Below are positions 1-11,898 of a DNA stretch of 64,000 bases, piece by piece. Source of the stretch: Ascaris suum (taxonomy: Eukaryota; Nematoda; Chromadorea; Rhabditida; Ascarididae). The position numbers and the translations under genes are program-made. Location: NCBI GenBank assembly GCA_013433145.1, contig JACCHR010000027.1:186001-250000 (forward strand). Direction: 5' to 3'. Every line of letters begins with the position of its first letter. Positions within the stretch are counted from its first letter, which is position 1. The notes below the pieces were generated by a model. It saw nothing but the letters and a program-made list of their open reading frames with translations. It ran no database searches and was not told the DNA's origin.

Positions 1-54
1 TCTGTTTGTTTTTCTTCGTTACCTTGTAAGCATCCTCACTGCAACGAAAAGTAC

Positions 55-105
55 ATGGCTGCAGCGTGCCTAAAGGCCTCAGCTCGATTGGTTATAAATC
101 GCTTG
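55..105 (+). CDS. Possible first exon of an unidentified gene (mitochondrial-type N-terminus)
   Basis: An ATG at 55 opens 17 codons reading MAAACLKASARLVINRL, followed directly by a GTAAGG donor at 106. The peptide is alanine-, arginine- and hydrophobic-rich and lacks acidic residues, which is the usual composition of a mitochondrial targeting peptide. No matching downstream exon could be found in the next 5 kb, so neither the product nor the reality of the exon is established. It may equally be chance, because open frames of this length are common here. Confidence 0.2.
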
Positions 106-3100
106 GTAAGGGACGGAAAGAACCCGGGACGGGCTGCACAGCGCGGTGGCAATACCAGTAAGCGGATGCGCTTCGCTTTGCGTTTTGATAATCATCTGAT
201 CGTCTCTACTGTTTCGGGTATGATAATGGTCGTGTTTGTGTTTATTTTGGCGCACTGATATTCTCTCAACGACTACTCATTGATTCTGCTCACTCATCTT
301 CTCCTCTCTTACTGCTTTTGTGATGTGTAGTGAAGTCGGATTTATTTTATTTGTTACGAATATACTCCCCTCTGCACCCCAGCTCCCTCTCATTCATATA
401 GCTGTTCTGCAGACCTGCTTTTTGTACTTTTTGCGAGCACTCATGCCCAGTGCACCTTGCATAGACATCGCTCTCGAGTATTTTGGCTATGAAACGCTCA
501 TTTTAGCGGTTTTTCAACACATATCCTGCAGCTGGTAATGCAGGTAAAAGATTGCAGGGAGGGAGGTGGAGTGGTTGTGCAGATGACTCAGGTTGGCGCG
601 AACCTCGAGGTCATTCTTTTTGTGCTCATTGTGCGCCGTGCATTGCCGCAGTGCTCCTTTTTCGCTCCCAACAGACACTTCCTCCTGTGTTCGTTTGCAA
701 ACCAAAATGTTTTATTGTACGTGTATAAGAGATTCTCTTTTGCGCTGTGATGGCCGTTAGCCTTAGCGGGCATTCTTTCTATGTCTCTGCTTCTTTGCTC
801 GCGCGGTCTTTGTTTGCATCGTCGATCCCCGATCTTATTGCGTTCTTCTCATGAATAAGACCCGTGAATGGGCCTTGTTGTGTATACTGGGTTCGTATGC
901 GTGGAGAAAGGAAAGATGCGAGTTCGCTTTCCCTCCTTCCACCTCTCAACAGCGAGCAGAAAGGAAGTGAGGGGTTTCCTATTACTGTGTGGGCTAAGGG
1001 TGTAGCGTCAGTTTTTCGGATGTATAAACAATGCAGACAGCTCATCAACGCCTGTCTTGGTAATAGTTTTTGCTTACTTCCATTTGAACCAACACGTTCA
1101 GTTGGGACGGCTAACCAGAGTTCGGCAAGCTTATGCTGTAATTTCAACAGCAAGCGGAGCCTAAGCTCATGTTTCCGTGTGAGTGCGGCACGCAGGTGTC
1201 ATTTTTATGGTAGCATAACAACTCAGTAGATGCGAGGAACTGGGGTGGTATGGAGGAGGTCCGTCAGATGAAGCCGAGGTTAATGAATGGGGCTAAAAAT
1301 TAACTATAGTAAAAGGATGCTGCGAAGTTTCGGATGCATTTCTTTCCTGAGTAACCTTCCTCATAGTACCACCACCCGTTGACGTTTTAAGAAAAGCGAC
1401 GACTTTTGCTGCAAGAAGCTTACTTCTGACAACTCTCAAGGACGTGACTTTTTCCGGCTCGTCCGGGAAGTTGCCTGCAAATTTTTGAACAGATAGGAAA
1501 CACGTCTGGTTAGGCTTCTCCAATCCCTTCAATATTTGCAATGCTTGAAATCTTGTGAAGCATGTCATCTCGAGGGTCCTCCTGGAAACAGTAGGTCGCG
1601 TGCATTGGAAATCAGGTGGAGAATATATGCATGACAATCTTGATCTGTATGATTTAAATTATACTGTAAAATGTAGTACCAGATGCAGTCAGGCCGCATC
1701 AATAACAGTAGGCTCGGAGTCTCGCCGCTGTTGAATCCGCTAATTACGAGTGACGACATACTGGAGACTGTCTCCTACACTATGGTGGGATAAGTTTTAT
1801 GACTTGAAGGTGGGGAATGCGAGGATGTTGAACGTGGAAGAGGAGGTCTGGGGACTAGCATGATGGTTGGATATATGTTTGACGATGATTCAGTGCAACG
1901 TCACTAAAAGTTTTCGTGATATTGTTTTTGATTTTGCGATTATTGTCGAACGTTGGTAACGATGTGATTACAAGTCGAATTTGCGTCCTTTATACGTGTT
2001 GCCGGCCGCTTTGTTCTCAGCGTATCTTTGGTGCCTTTGCAACGCGCAATACGTCGTCTTATTTCAACCACAGATTGGGAGGTGCTGTTTCGAGAGGTAG
2101 GTCGGCCAATGATGGCGGGTGCTCATTTAAGCAACTGTCGACGATGAAAAGCTAGTTATTGTATTCTTCGATGCCATGTTCGATTATTCGTGATGAACTA
2201 CGAACATTGCACAATGTGTTTCATCCGGGATGTTATATTTGCAATGCAGAGGGTCGCATCGATCACTGCTGTCGGAAAGTGTGGCCGGGAATGTGTTTAG
2301 CGGATATTTTCGATGAGCAGAAACATAACTCCACACATTGTTATGACACGTAGTTGAAAGAAGAAAATTTCTTCACAGAAGCAAATAATGGAGATTATGT
2401 TTTGAATAAATGGTAGCCATCTATAAAGGTTTTAGGGGTGAACATTACTCTGGTCTTGTTAACCGCAGCGCTTGCACTTGTTTGAGCCGAAAATACAGGG
2501 AGGGCAATGTAGTAGTTCAGGAATTACTTGGGATATTGAAAGGGGTTGCGTGAGGTCGTTTGTTTGTCAGTGCTAATCGCCACTAGGTGATTCCATAGTA
2601 CGTCGTTTTGAAATCAGAGGTTATCAAAGCTGCATGTGATTGAAAAACGCGGAAATGGGGCAGGTGAAGGTGGAGGTGAAAAGGAGGGGGATACTCAAGG
2701 CCCTTTACGAACTTAAGCATGGAACCAGCGTAGAAGCAACTCGTGTGACGTCGGTGGGGGATTCAGTATGTGACGCCAATTCGGGGAATTATGAGTTTAA
2801 AACGGGATGGGCGTCAGGTTTATTCAGATTTGGATTTTCTTAGGTTTCCTGTGAAATATAGCTTTGGAGAAAAGGAATGAGTGGGAGAAGCAAAGCTTTT
2901 CTGGACAAAAATTTGTGAATTTTATTAACTGTTGCATTTCGATCATCTAAATGACTGAGATGAGGGAGCTATTCGACAACGTTTATGTTCAGTGGAAAGG
3001 CGCGAACGTTCTTACAGCACACTACCTGACTATGATAAAACAGTCGATGTTCATCACTCGTTAAAGCTTACTATTGTTCGAGAAATTCGGGAAGCTTGGG

Positions 3101-5718
3101 TTCGGAAAAAGTTCTTGATTTGAAAGTGCGCAGACGTAAGTGATATGGAGGCGGCTATGTAGTATAAAACCTTTCTGAGCGTCCAGAAAAGTGCACAAGT
3201 AATGTAATACTGAGGGGGTATGAGTAAGACAGCGTCCGGAACGTCTAAGACGCATTTCTACTAGGGATGGGAATCAGGTAAAGGGTTCGGCAAAATTTTG
3301 GCGGCACACAAAGACGGAAGATATAAATGTAAAACATGCTATACGGACCGGAGTTAGATGTGAAGTAACGGTAAGTGGAGAGGTGATTCTTTCTTGGGAC
3401 GAAATTATACAAAATTAATGGGTGTCAGGTTAGAGTGTGATAGCTGTCACAATCGGGTCATTAAATTAATGAAAAGATTATGAGCGTAGGTGGTAACGTG
3501 TTCCACGGATTCTCTGATTTGCTATGGTTCCTACCGTCGGTGAAGTGTCCATATTTACAGCTCCAACAGCCCAACTAGCCGCGCAGCAGGTACGCAGGTG
3601 AAACCCAGACCAATGTTTAATACTTGTCTTTTCCAAATGACGAAGTAATATGGAAGTGGAATGTGTAGAGGTGGAAGTAGGCAACTTCGATTAGGGGACG
3701 TAGCTGTTGCAGAGTTATGTAAATCGAAGTATGAGATGTGGATAGCGCATCGCTCCGTAGGGTGCTGAACCAGGGTGATGCAGGTGCTAGGTTTGCCTTT
3801 GTATCGCTCTCCATTTCTTGCCTCATACCTTTAAGGATATGATGTTCTTGTTTAATACCTATGGGATAAGCAGAGTAACATCGCTTCTCCAGTCGGGCAA
3901 TGTCTGGAGCTGCTGGTCTGAAGATAGTGTTTTACGCCCCAAAGGCGATTGCAAGGGGAGTGTCATTCGAAGAATTGCGCGTCGCTCGGTACCTATTATA
4001 TTAAATCTGGTAGCGTTTGTTGTTTTTGCATATTGTACGTGTATTTGAAGCGATGAGGCCAAAACTTGCGTCGGGCTGTGCGAGTGTATTTGGTGCTCTC
4101 ATTGCGCATATTTTTCTCTCTTAGTTCTCGTTCGGTTTTGCTCGTCGACGAATGCGTGTCTTTGAAATAAATCTTTTTCGATCCGCACTCATTACTGCAT
4201 CTTTCACTAATATCGCCACTTGCCGAAAAGATGCCTTTGCAGGTGCACAAGTGCAGAGCCTAGATGACCATAGTATTTGTTCTTTCTCGTCTGTTTATGA
4301 ATTAATGAGGGAGTGTATCAATTCTGAACAAGAGTGTTATATTTTAACACTTCTGGGAGGTGTTAAAATGACGATTCAAGGGAATCCTTAGGTCAAGTAC
4401 GTGTCACATACATGGGTGAGGTTTTTTCATTGTCGGACTTTCACATTACAGTCCATCGCCAATTACAGTGTTTCAGTACTTTTTGGCCATCATGTCTCGC
4501 TAATACGCTCATAGCGAAGAAACATTCTTACGCATAGATTGAGGTATCCGCATCGTTTCCAAGTATCGATAAACTGACAGGATTCATCGCAAATCCGTAG
4601 TTGTGTCGGGAACGGTCTTGTAACTTGAAGGATACTGTGACGGAAAGGGGTGGGAAGGAAGGGAGCGGAAATGGCGAAAGTGAGGGACGAAGAGTGACGA
4701 GCAGGTTGCTGCTGCCAAGACGGCTTAGGTCCGAAAAACCTGTCAAATTTTGATAACCGATCCATTGACAAATGTTTCGGACACTGATCACTGTTCACAA
4801 AAAACGTTTTCGATATGTTTCCCGATGACATTTGAAATGTTTTGAAGAGCGTTCTGGAAAAGCGTTGGATTTTATGGCGAATGGATATGCAATCCAAAGC
4901 AATATTATGGGAAAACTGAATAAAATCAAATGCTTGGTAAAGTCACCACAAATCTGCAAAATATAATTCTGGTGGGATTTGTACACAGGTAAGTGGATTG
5001 GCAATTGAGTTCCCCTACCGTTGTAGAGGTTATTCGCTCGAATGGTGCCACCGGAAACGATGGAAAGAGGACGTTGAAGTGAAAGGGATTATAAAGCATG
5101 TCGAACGAAAAGGTCGCATAGAAACTTTTTTTTTAAATCGAAAGGCCATTTTCGATTTTTTGCCGTTTCTTCCTACATTACAAGGAGTAGTTTTAGAATA
5201 AATTTCGAAACTTTTACCAAGTATTCCACACTACTCGTCTGACTCCACCTGAGAGTAGGATAAACATTGTTTATGCTCAGTAAGATGTATAAGTCATTTT
5301 TTTTTTTGTACAAGGAATACAAGAACGACACTTTTACGTATCTCACAACCGGCTGCATGTCGAGATGTGGAATCACGTCCGTCCATGTTGGGGGAGGCAA
5401 AAGGCCGATTGTACATTTTCTGCTGGATGCTGTAACGCTTCGGTTAGTTTTCTTCCCGTAGGAAGAGGCAAGCAAATGCGTAGAATGGGTGAGATTTTTA
5501 CAGTTATAACTGGATCTGCACCTGCGCCGTGGGTATCTTTTTATGAAGACAGTTTGCTAAAAGTAACAGCTTTGATTTTTTGACGTCTTGGCGACCACTT
5601 AGACTGCCAGGTGGATCAGGTTAAGGTAGAACTTGAGCTCTCTTCGTACATGCAAACTGCTAGAAAATCGCCTGACTTCATATCTTACTATGCTCCTTCG
5701 TTTAACGCCGACGTCTTG
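106..5718. other. Stretch without a recognisable gene
   Basis: Many open frames of 60-124 codons occur on both strands, often overlapping each other (for example 779-1153 minus against 864-1229 plus). None shows a recognisable domain or a consistent exon chain. One weak minus-strand exon-like segment lies near 1408-1460, between an ATTTGCAG acceptor and a GTAAGC donor. A cysteine-rich open frame ends at 2353 on the plus strand. I assign no function to any of these. Confidence 0.5.
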
Positions 5719-5731
5719 CAGCGCTTCTAAT
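5719..5731. repeat. Left copy of 13-bp target-site duplication
   Basis: The 13-mer CAGCGCTTCTAAT here is repeated exactly at 8773-8785 and brackets the antisense RTE element. On the minus strand it directly follows the element's GAT-repeat tail, as expected for the 3' flank of a target-primed insertion. Confidence 0.85.
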
Positions 5732-8700
5732 CATCATCATCCCTTCCTTCTTTCCCCAATTTCTTCGGGCTCAACGTTCACGCACTGTCTCCTCCATCTT
5801 AATCGATCGACGGCATCTTCTGGCACTAATCCGATGTTTCCCTTGTCTTGCCCGATAGTATACATCCATCGCTTTTTGAACTTCCATGAGGTCGCCCGTC
5901 GAGCGGACTGAAGCTTGAGGGCTATGTGGACCACTAGTTCGATGTTGCTGAAACTCACAGCCCAAACCAATGAAGCCTTGCTTCCTGCATTTTTCTAGTT
6001 ATTGGCACAGTACCAATGTGACGTCCGATGTCGTCTATAATGTGGTCGTGTCTTGTTACTTTCAGATACTAACGTAAAATCATCATCTCCGCGGAACGAA
6101 GGGTCCGCTCGTTCGCACCGTAGCGGCCCAACATTCTGATACGAATAGCGCTACTGGTCCCATTACGCCCCCTCGCCCCGGCATTCGCCGATCACGCAAG
6201 ACTCCGGAAACCTGATGCCACTTCGCCATGCAGCACTGATGCGCGCCCAGATGTCTTCGGCGAGATCGCCATCGCTGCTGGTGATGGAGCCAGGTATTTG
6301 GATTTCGCGACCTTCCCAAGGTGTCCACTCTGCCGATGGCAATAGTGCCATCCTCCTGTTGACTGACCACACTGATTGACCGTGTTCCGTGTACTTCTTT
6401 TTTCTGATATTGAGCTGCAATCTGTTATCACGTAGGCGGTCTTTCCAGGCACTGCGTTAGGGCATGGGGTTCCTCATGAAACCTACTTGCAAGGAAAACA
6501 TTGGCAGCGTAGTGGCCACGAATGAGGCGACTGGAAGTCGGAAATGACGATGTCCACGCAAAAAACGGAAAGCAGTTGGGGAAGGCAGATCCTTGATGGA
6601 CACCAACATTTATATCAGAAGGTATCGACTATCCATGTGGGCTGCGGATGACATTGCTGGCGCCTTGGTAGAAAAGTTTGATCAAGCTGACGTAGGCTTC
6701 CGGGATACCTTGTTTCCTTGGGCATACCAGATCAGGTAGCGCGGCACTCGACCAGAGAGGCTTTTTCAAGGTCGAGAAATGCGCAGTGGGATATTCTTCT
6801 CCCAGTGGCGCTCCAGAAGCAGTCGCATGGCGTCGACGGCATCAGTTGTTCCGCAGCCACTGACGAAACTTTACTGATTGCTTTTGAGGGTGAGAAGACA
6901 ATGCAGCCTTCCATCCAACACCCATTCAAAAATGTCCATGGTATGGTACGCCAACTGAATTGGATGATATTTGGCGCATTCAGCGATATCCCTCTTGCCT
7001 TTCCAAATCGGAACTGTGATGCCCCTCGACTAGACCTCTGCAGTAATTCCTACCTCGATGATCTAGTTGAACAGACCTGCGAGAATGACAAAGCGCTTTC
7101 GATCGAGCAGCTTCCATATCTCAGCTGGGACGCCATCCGGTCTAGTTGATTTTCACCACTTCATCTTACTGACTGCATCGGCTACTTCAAATTCTAAGGC
7201 CCGCGGAATGGAGCCGATGACTGGATCGGCATCCTCAATACGCGAATTTGAATTTCTTCGCCTGCAGTCTCCGCGAATTAGAAGCTTCAATGTCTTGGGA
7301 TGGCCCCGTGATCGTGCAGGAGACTATGACCTAGATCTTCTATTTCCTGACTTAGGCAATATCTTGTGAGATCGGTGTCACGCTTTCGCGAGGCGAAGGA
7401 TCTTGTTCGCCCGTCCCGACATGTCCAATTCGTTAGAAAGTTTTTTCTTTGGCTACGGCTCGGTTTAGCCAGACACTTCACAGTCTTATAGCGGGCAAAG
7501 TCCGCGTCATTCTTCGGGCGGAACTACACTTTGTACGCCTGCTATTTTCCTTGACAATTCATTGGACATCAGCGTTCCGCTGCCATGATTGCTCGTCGAT
7601 GTAGCGTCGCCCAGGTTTTGTTTTGCCGAGGATGTTCGTTGCCGCATCTCGCATCTGTTCGACAATATGACTCCAGATTTTGAGACACATCCAGTGAGAT
7701 CGATCTTGACTTGCTTGAGAGCATCCTAAAGCACATTTCTATGCTCGACGAGGCGCCACCAATTGTTCTCCAAAATGCACCGCCGTCATTCCCTAGCTTT
7801 CTGAGATCAGAGTGGATATTCAAGGAAAGCAGCTTGTAGTGGGGGATGATGTCAACCGATGGTATCACTTTCGCATCAGTTACAAACTTCAGGTCAGATC
7901 GCCGAGTCAGCCAGGAATCAACTTGGATGTTATGTCCTCCACTTGTATATGTGATGAGATGCGTATCCTGCTTCCTGAAGAAAGTGTTGACCACAGCCAT
8001 GTCGAACGTCTCTGCAAAATCCACCGCCATGTGTCCGCACTTGTTGCGGATCCCGAAGCTGCGACCGCCATCTTCCTCATGTTCAGCTTTCTGTCCTCCA
8101 AATGTCCATTCAGATCATCGCCTAGCAAGATTTGTTCTTCCGGGTCAATCACTTTCACGTGATCACCACGCTTTTCCCGAAATTGGTCCTCACAGCATTG
8201 CAGCTAATCGTTGCGGCGCGTAACAACAGATGAATCGAAGCCACTCGCCACTAGCGTCGAACTTCAGTGACATGAGCCGATTGGTGAGTCATGTAATTTT
8301 GAAAGCGAATCACGGAGGCTCTCGCTTATGACGATACCAGGAACACTTCCTTTCTTGTTCTCGTTGCAGTACATTTTACATCCTCCTCCAATGTCCGCGG
8401 CCTTCGCTTCTGTCCATATGGTCTCTTGGACGCATGCGACGTCGGTCCGACGAAACCTGAAGGTATCGGCGGGTTTCCTGCTGTGTCCTGTTATAGTACC
8501 GACATTCAGGATATCAAGGCGTACTTTGGCTCCTTTCTTTAATGCGCCACGCCTAATGCTAGATAGCCCTCTCTCAGGTTTTGCATCACTCGGGCAGACG
8601 CGGTGCGCGTTGCCTCCAGGAGAAATTGCATTAGATGCTAAGGGTAAATGCTCCGGTCGACGCGTCACTCCGTCTGACACCGAAGACCAGAACCGCCGTT

Positions 8701-8772
8701 AGCCAGAGACCATTGCTGACCTCCGTTACTCATCCGTTGCGACGTGCATGAGGTGGATGGATTTCTGGACTT
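5732..8772 (-). mobile_element. RTE-type non-LTR retrotransposon, full-length but decayed
   Basis: This is a 3041-bp element read on the minus strand, with its 5' end at 8772 and its 3' end at 5732. It carries an N-terminal apurinic/apyrimidinic-type endonuclease, a reverse transcriptase and the C-terminal region typical of RTE proteins often annotated 'craniofacial development protein 2-like'. It ends in a short GAT repeat (GATGATGATG on the minus strand), as RTE elements usually end in short tandem repeats rather than poly(A). Exact 13-bp copies of CAGCGCTTCTAAT flank both sides, so both boundaries are defined and the copy is not 5'-truncated. The length is close to the roughly 3.2 kb usual for RTE elements. 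The coding region is broken by frameshifts and stops, so it should be inactive. Confidence 0.9.
5737..8680 (-). pseudogene. Broken RTE endonuclease/reverse-transcriptase ORF
   Basis: Recognisable pieces in order on the minus strand are an endonuclease start with DVACVQETIW (within 8680-8264), GDDLNGHLED (within 8158-7907), NTFFRKQDTHLITY and DAKVIPS (within 8030-7569), then reverse-transcriptase pieces PDGVPAEIWK (about 7130), GCGTTDAVDAMRLLLERHWE (about 6870-6800) and LIWYA (about 6710). The catalytic YADD has become YAAN at 6511-6500 within HYAANVFLASR. A C-terminal piece with SECWAAT lies at 6370-6083, and KKRWMYTIGQ...PEDAVDRLRWRR ends near 5737. The reading frame changes several times and in-frame stops occur throughout 6500-7500. 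The family match is from motif recognition. The loss of YADD and the stops mean no active enzyme is encoded. Confidence 0.88.
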
Positions 8773-8785
8773 CAGCGCTTCTAAT
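8773..8785. repeat. Right copy of 13-bp target-site duplication
   Basis: This is an exact copy of CAGCGCTTCTAAT, matching 5719-5731. It lies immediately upstream of the element's 5' end on the minus strand. Confidence 0.85.
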
Positions 8786-10529
8786 AGGTAATTAAAAACT
8801 GGTATTTATAGATAGGCACGGGTCATGGTGGAAGCTGGTGTTTAGGAGCACACTTTTCTCGGAGCGCAATGGGCATGAAGTTGCCGTGAAAGGGAATATC
8901 AATAAAGCATCTGTCTTCGGTCTGATCTCACAAACGAGTGATATGAGTCAGGAACGACATTACGGGAGATTACCTGTGCAAATGTTCTGGGAACATTTTC
9001 AGTCAAGACATTTTATACAGTTGCCCCAAACGGCCCATAAGGATTTTTGCAAGCTTGTCAGTCTAAATTTGGTGCTTCTGAACGACGCCGAGGCACAGGT
9101 TCCAGAGTAATGCCATCGCTGAGGCTTTTCATGTCAGGTTAACAGGAAATGCTTTAAAACTGCTTCACTTATTTTGCTTTGAATGATATTTAACTACGAT
9201 CTATGGTAGCTGGCTTATTCGCGAAGCTCAACACTTTTAAGTTGTATTCCTCAGAATGTCACAGATGCAAAACTGGTGGTTACCTGTTGTGACCGTGTGA
9301 ACCGCCTTACTTCTCGAGTCGATGTGAACGCAGATATAAGACGATCAAGAAATGTTGTGTGACAAACGGTTACTGCTTCACAGTTATGCATGTGTGAAAT
9401 CAACTTCCCAATAATATCGTTAGTGCGTTCAATTGTTCATTTTTCAAAGATCCACTGAGACAGTTGCAAATCCTTTCTCTCTTTAACTTCTCGCGTTGAA
9501 AATTCTACGCGTTCACATTTATTCATCGTGAGCGTCATATTGCGGGTATCATTTTTATACAGTTATCGAGGACTTTTTTGTTTCATTGATGAATATTTTC
9601 TTAAATTTACATACATCTCCTCCAATAAATAGAATGAAAGAATAATAAGCTATCGCTTCCCGCTTTAGGATCAAAAATTTGGAGCACTATTCGCGATACA
9701 GCCCACTGAGCCACAGATTTCTTAATGTCATAGCGGAAAGTCCTCTGCATTACGCCGCAGCAAGAGGCATATTCCCATTGCGTTGGGGCAGTGACTGATT
9801 TTTAAAAATCACATCGAGCATCGTTAATTTATAGCCAATTACGATTTCCATAAAAGATGCGATCTCATATTTCCTATTTCTGCATCCTTTAATTAAAATA
9901 CTTTCAAATTTATCCCAATGATTTCTTGCATCTTCCTCAACTCTGTTTTTATGGCATTTAATGATTCAGAATCAGCCATAAGTGGAGCGAACCTGCTCTC
10001 AGCAATGTAGATGATCACTCGAAGAGATGGAAGGACAGCTACAACACCTTTCAGGTGAGTAGCGGAAGTTGATTACAGTTCCCACGCGCGCAACTTTGCA
10101 CACGCAGTATTCTGGTGCCACAATCATCTTCCGGAAGAAAAGTATTTTCCTTTCTGGTGATAATTTAATGCATGCGGTGAAAATCTCTCCAGCCAACCCA
10201 GATGAAGGAATGAAGCGCTGAGGTAAGTGTCGCCTAGTTAGGATCCGGTTGCAATATTCAGCTTTTAAGGTTGCTTAGTCTTGTTTTCGCTTATATGATC
10301 TGAGCCATACATTCCCATAGGCGTGGTAGGCCGCGTTTTTTGCGCAAGATAGAGTCGAAGCTATTGGTTTTGCCATAACTACTCTCTTCGTTTTTCTTGG
10401 GTTCAGAAAGTTCGTATAACTCCGTAGGATTTCAAAAGCGAACAGGTTTCAGACACGTGACAATATTTTAGGCGTGCATTTCATATGTTCATTTATACCA
10501 CTTCTGGGTACGAGCTGTTGTTGCGTGGT

Positions 10530-11180
10530 GCGTGAAGTAACTCACAAATGGTTTAAATCATTTAAAGTACCTCAAGTACTTAAGCATCTTTTAAGTATAA
10601 ATGTTTAATTATTTAAGCACACCTTAAAAACATACTCGCAGCAGGTAGATAGTTTGAATGGTGGGGACTGAGCTATAAAGAGTAAAAGAAACATCTCCAA
10701 ACGCTTCGAGAGCTTTTGAAGCATTAAAGTGCTTGTACTTCATGGTCTGGAGACGCCTAAAGTACGTAAATTTCTAGGTCACATTCAGCGTTAGAGGGCA
10801 TGTCTATGGATTACTTATTTACTAGCTGTTTACTTGCAGTTTATTAATAGTGCTTAACACCTATTATTTACAAGTTCATTTAACTAAACGCGCTAACTAA
10901 TACGTGTCTTAGTAAATAGTAGTAAATGCTAGGAAAGACAGCATCTAAACAGTAGTATTGGCGACAGCTACTAGTCGTGATAGCAGAAGTAGATGACAGC
11001 GATAACGATGGATAGAGTTAAGTAGAAAATAGTAATACAGTATTAAGTAATCTTACTGTTAAAGAGTATTACTGCTAGTATTAATCAGTCTTACCACATA
11101 TAATATCTAGTTGCACCTGTTGCAGTAATAAGTAACACGTGTTGGTAATATTGGTGCTAAGTAAAAGCAGTAACTGCAGA
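10530..11180. repeat. Low-complexity TTAAG/AGTA-rich patch
   Basis: The motifs TTTAAG, CAAGTACTT and TTAAGCA recur at 10540-10640, and AGTAA/TAATA/AGTA blocks recur at 10840-11180. No regular period is evident. This may be an old degenerate satellite or simple low complexity. Confidence 0.5.
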
Positions 11181-11880
11181 ACGTTGCAATGAGGGAACAT
11201 CCGTTAACGACTTCACAAATCTGTCCTATCACTAACCTGGCCAATGTTTTACACGTTCGGTGACCTCACCGGAGTCCTTTTTTTCGTTTTTTATCGTTCA
11301 TAGCCCTCATCATCCACTTTACCCGTAGGTCTGTATAATAATTTTGCAGTGGTCACTTCGTCCACAGGTCAGTATTAAACCAGTATTCCCTTGGGCTGTT
11401 CAGCTGCTGACCGCCACTTTTGCCTTTGACCACCGCCACTGTTTGACCGTTTTGCGAATGTATCCGTTCTTGTGGGTGCATCCGTAAATAGCATGCACCA
11501 CTGTTCATAGCAGGGTTTGAAGGGAATATCTTCTTCTGGGTAAAAGGCGGCTGCGGTCATGCTGCTGGCTTGCCTTATCGGGACTTGAACAGTGAAAAAG
11601 AACGAGTCGTGACAGCGTCGTGGGTGAGTCTATGCGGTTGTATCATCAGCGACTTTTTACACTCCTCCATAACCTTAGTTCCAAATAAGGCTGTTATTCA
11701 CCATCACGCACGTCGGTCTTGAGCATAGCGGATAGAATGAGTTTGTCCATATAACAAACAAGCTTAAACCGTTGATCCCGTGGAAAATTTTTCTTTTGAA
11801 GAGCTCGACTGGCAGGAAAGCTGTATTTTCTCTTTAAACTTCAAGCTCCTGAATGTTTTCCTTGTGACCATTCAGTACTT

Positions 11881-11890
11881 ATTGTTACAG
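11881..11890 (+). promoter_or_regulatory. Putative trans-splice acceptor for TTC4
   Basis: ATTGTTACAG ends at 11890 and leaves only eight bases before the ATG at 11899. An acceptor with no coding sequence upstream and a very short leader is typical of spliced-leader addition in nematodes. The trans-splicing itself is inferred. Confidence 0.5.
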
Positions 11891-11898
11891 CGGCAGAA

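Larger units (their letters stand above)
8786..11898. other. Intergenic stretch with one unexplained plus-strand open frame and a low-complexity patch
   Basis: A plus-strand frame from about 8846 to 9110 has no usual ATG start but follows a GTGTTTAG acceptor-like site. It reads as ordinary protein (for example LPVQMFWEHFQSRHFIQLP) and ends with TAA. It could be the last exon of a gene interrupted by the RTE insertion, or it could be chance. From about 10530 to 11180 the sequence is an A/T-rich low-complexity patch dominated by TTAAG, AAGTA and AGTAATA. No other feature is visible up to the acceptor in front of the TTC4 start. Confidence 0.5.

Noticed and set aside
779..1229. Overlapping 124- and 121-codon frames on opposite strands
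   Set aside because: They overlap each other, have no recognisable domain and no splice context. They show how long chance frames can be here.
2159..2353. Cysteine-rich plus-strand frame with GCYICNAEG and HCCRKVWPGMC
   Set aside because: Within the length range of chance frames, no signal peptide and no acceptor; cysteine spacing matches no family I know.
6718..8702. Several plus-strand frames of 100-143 codons
   Set aside because: They are antisense shadows of the decayed RTE coding region.
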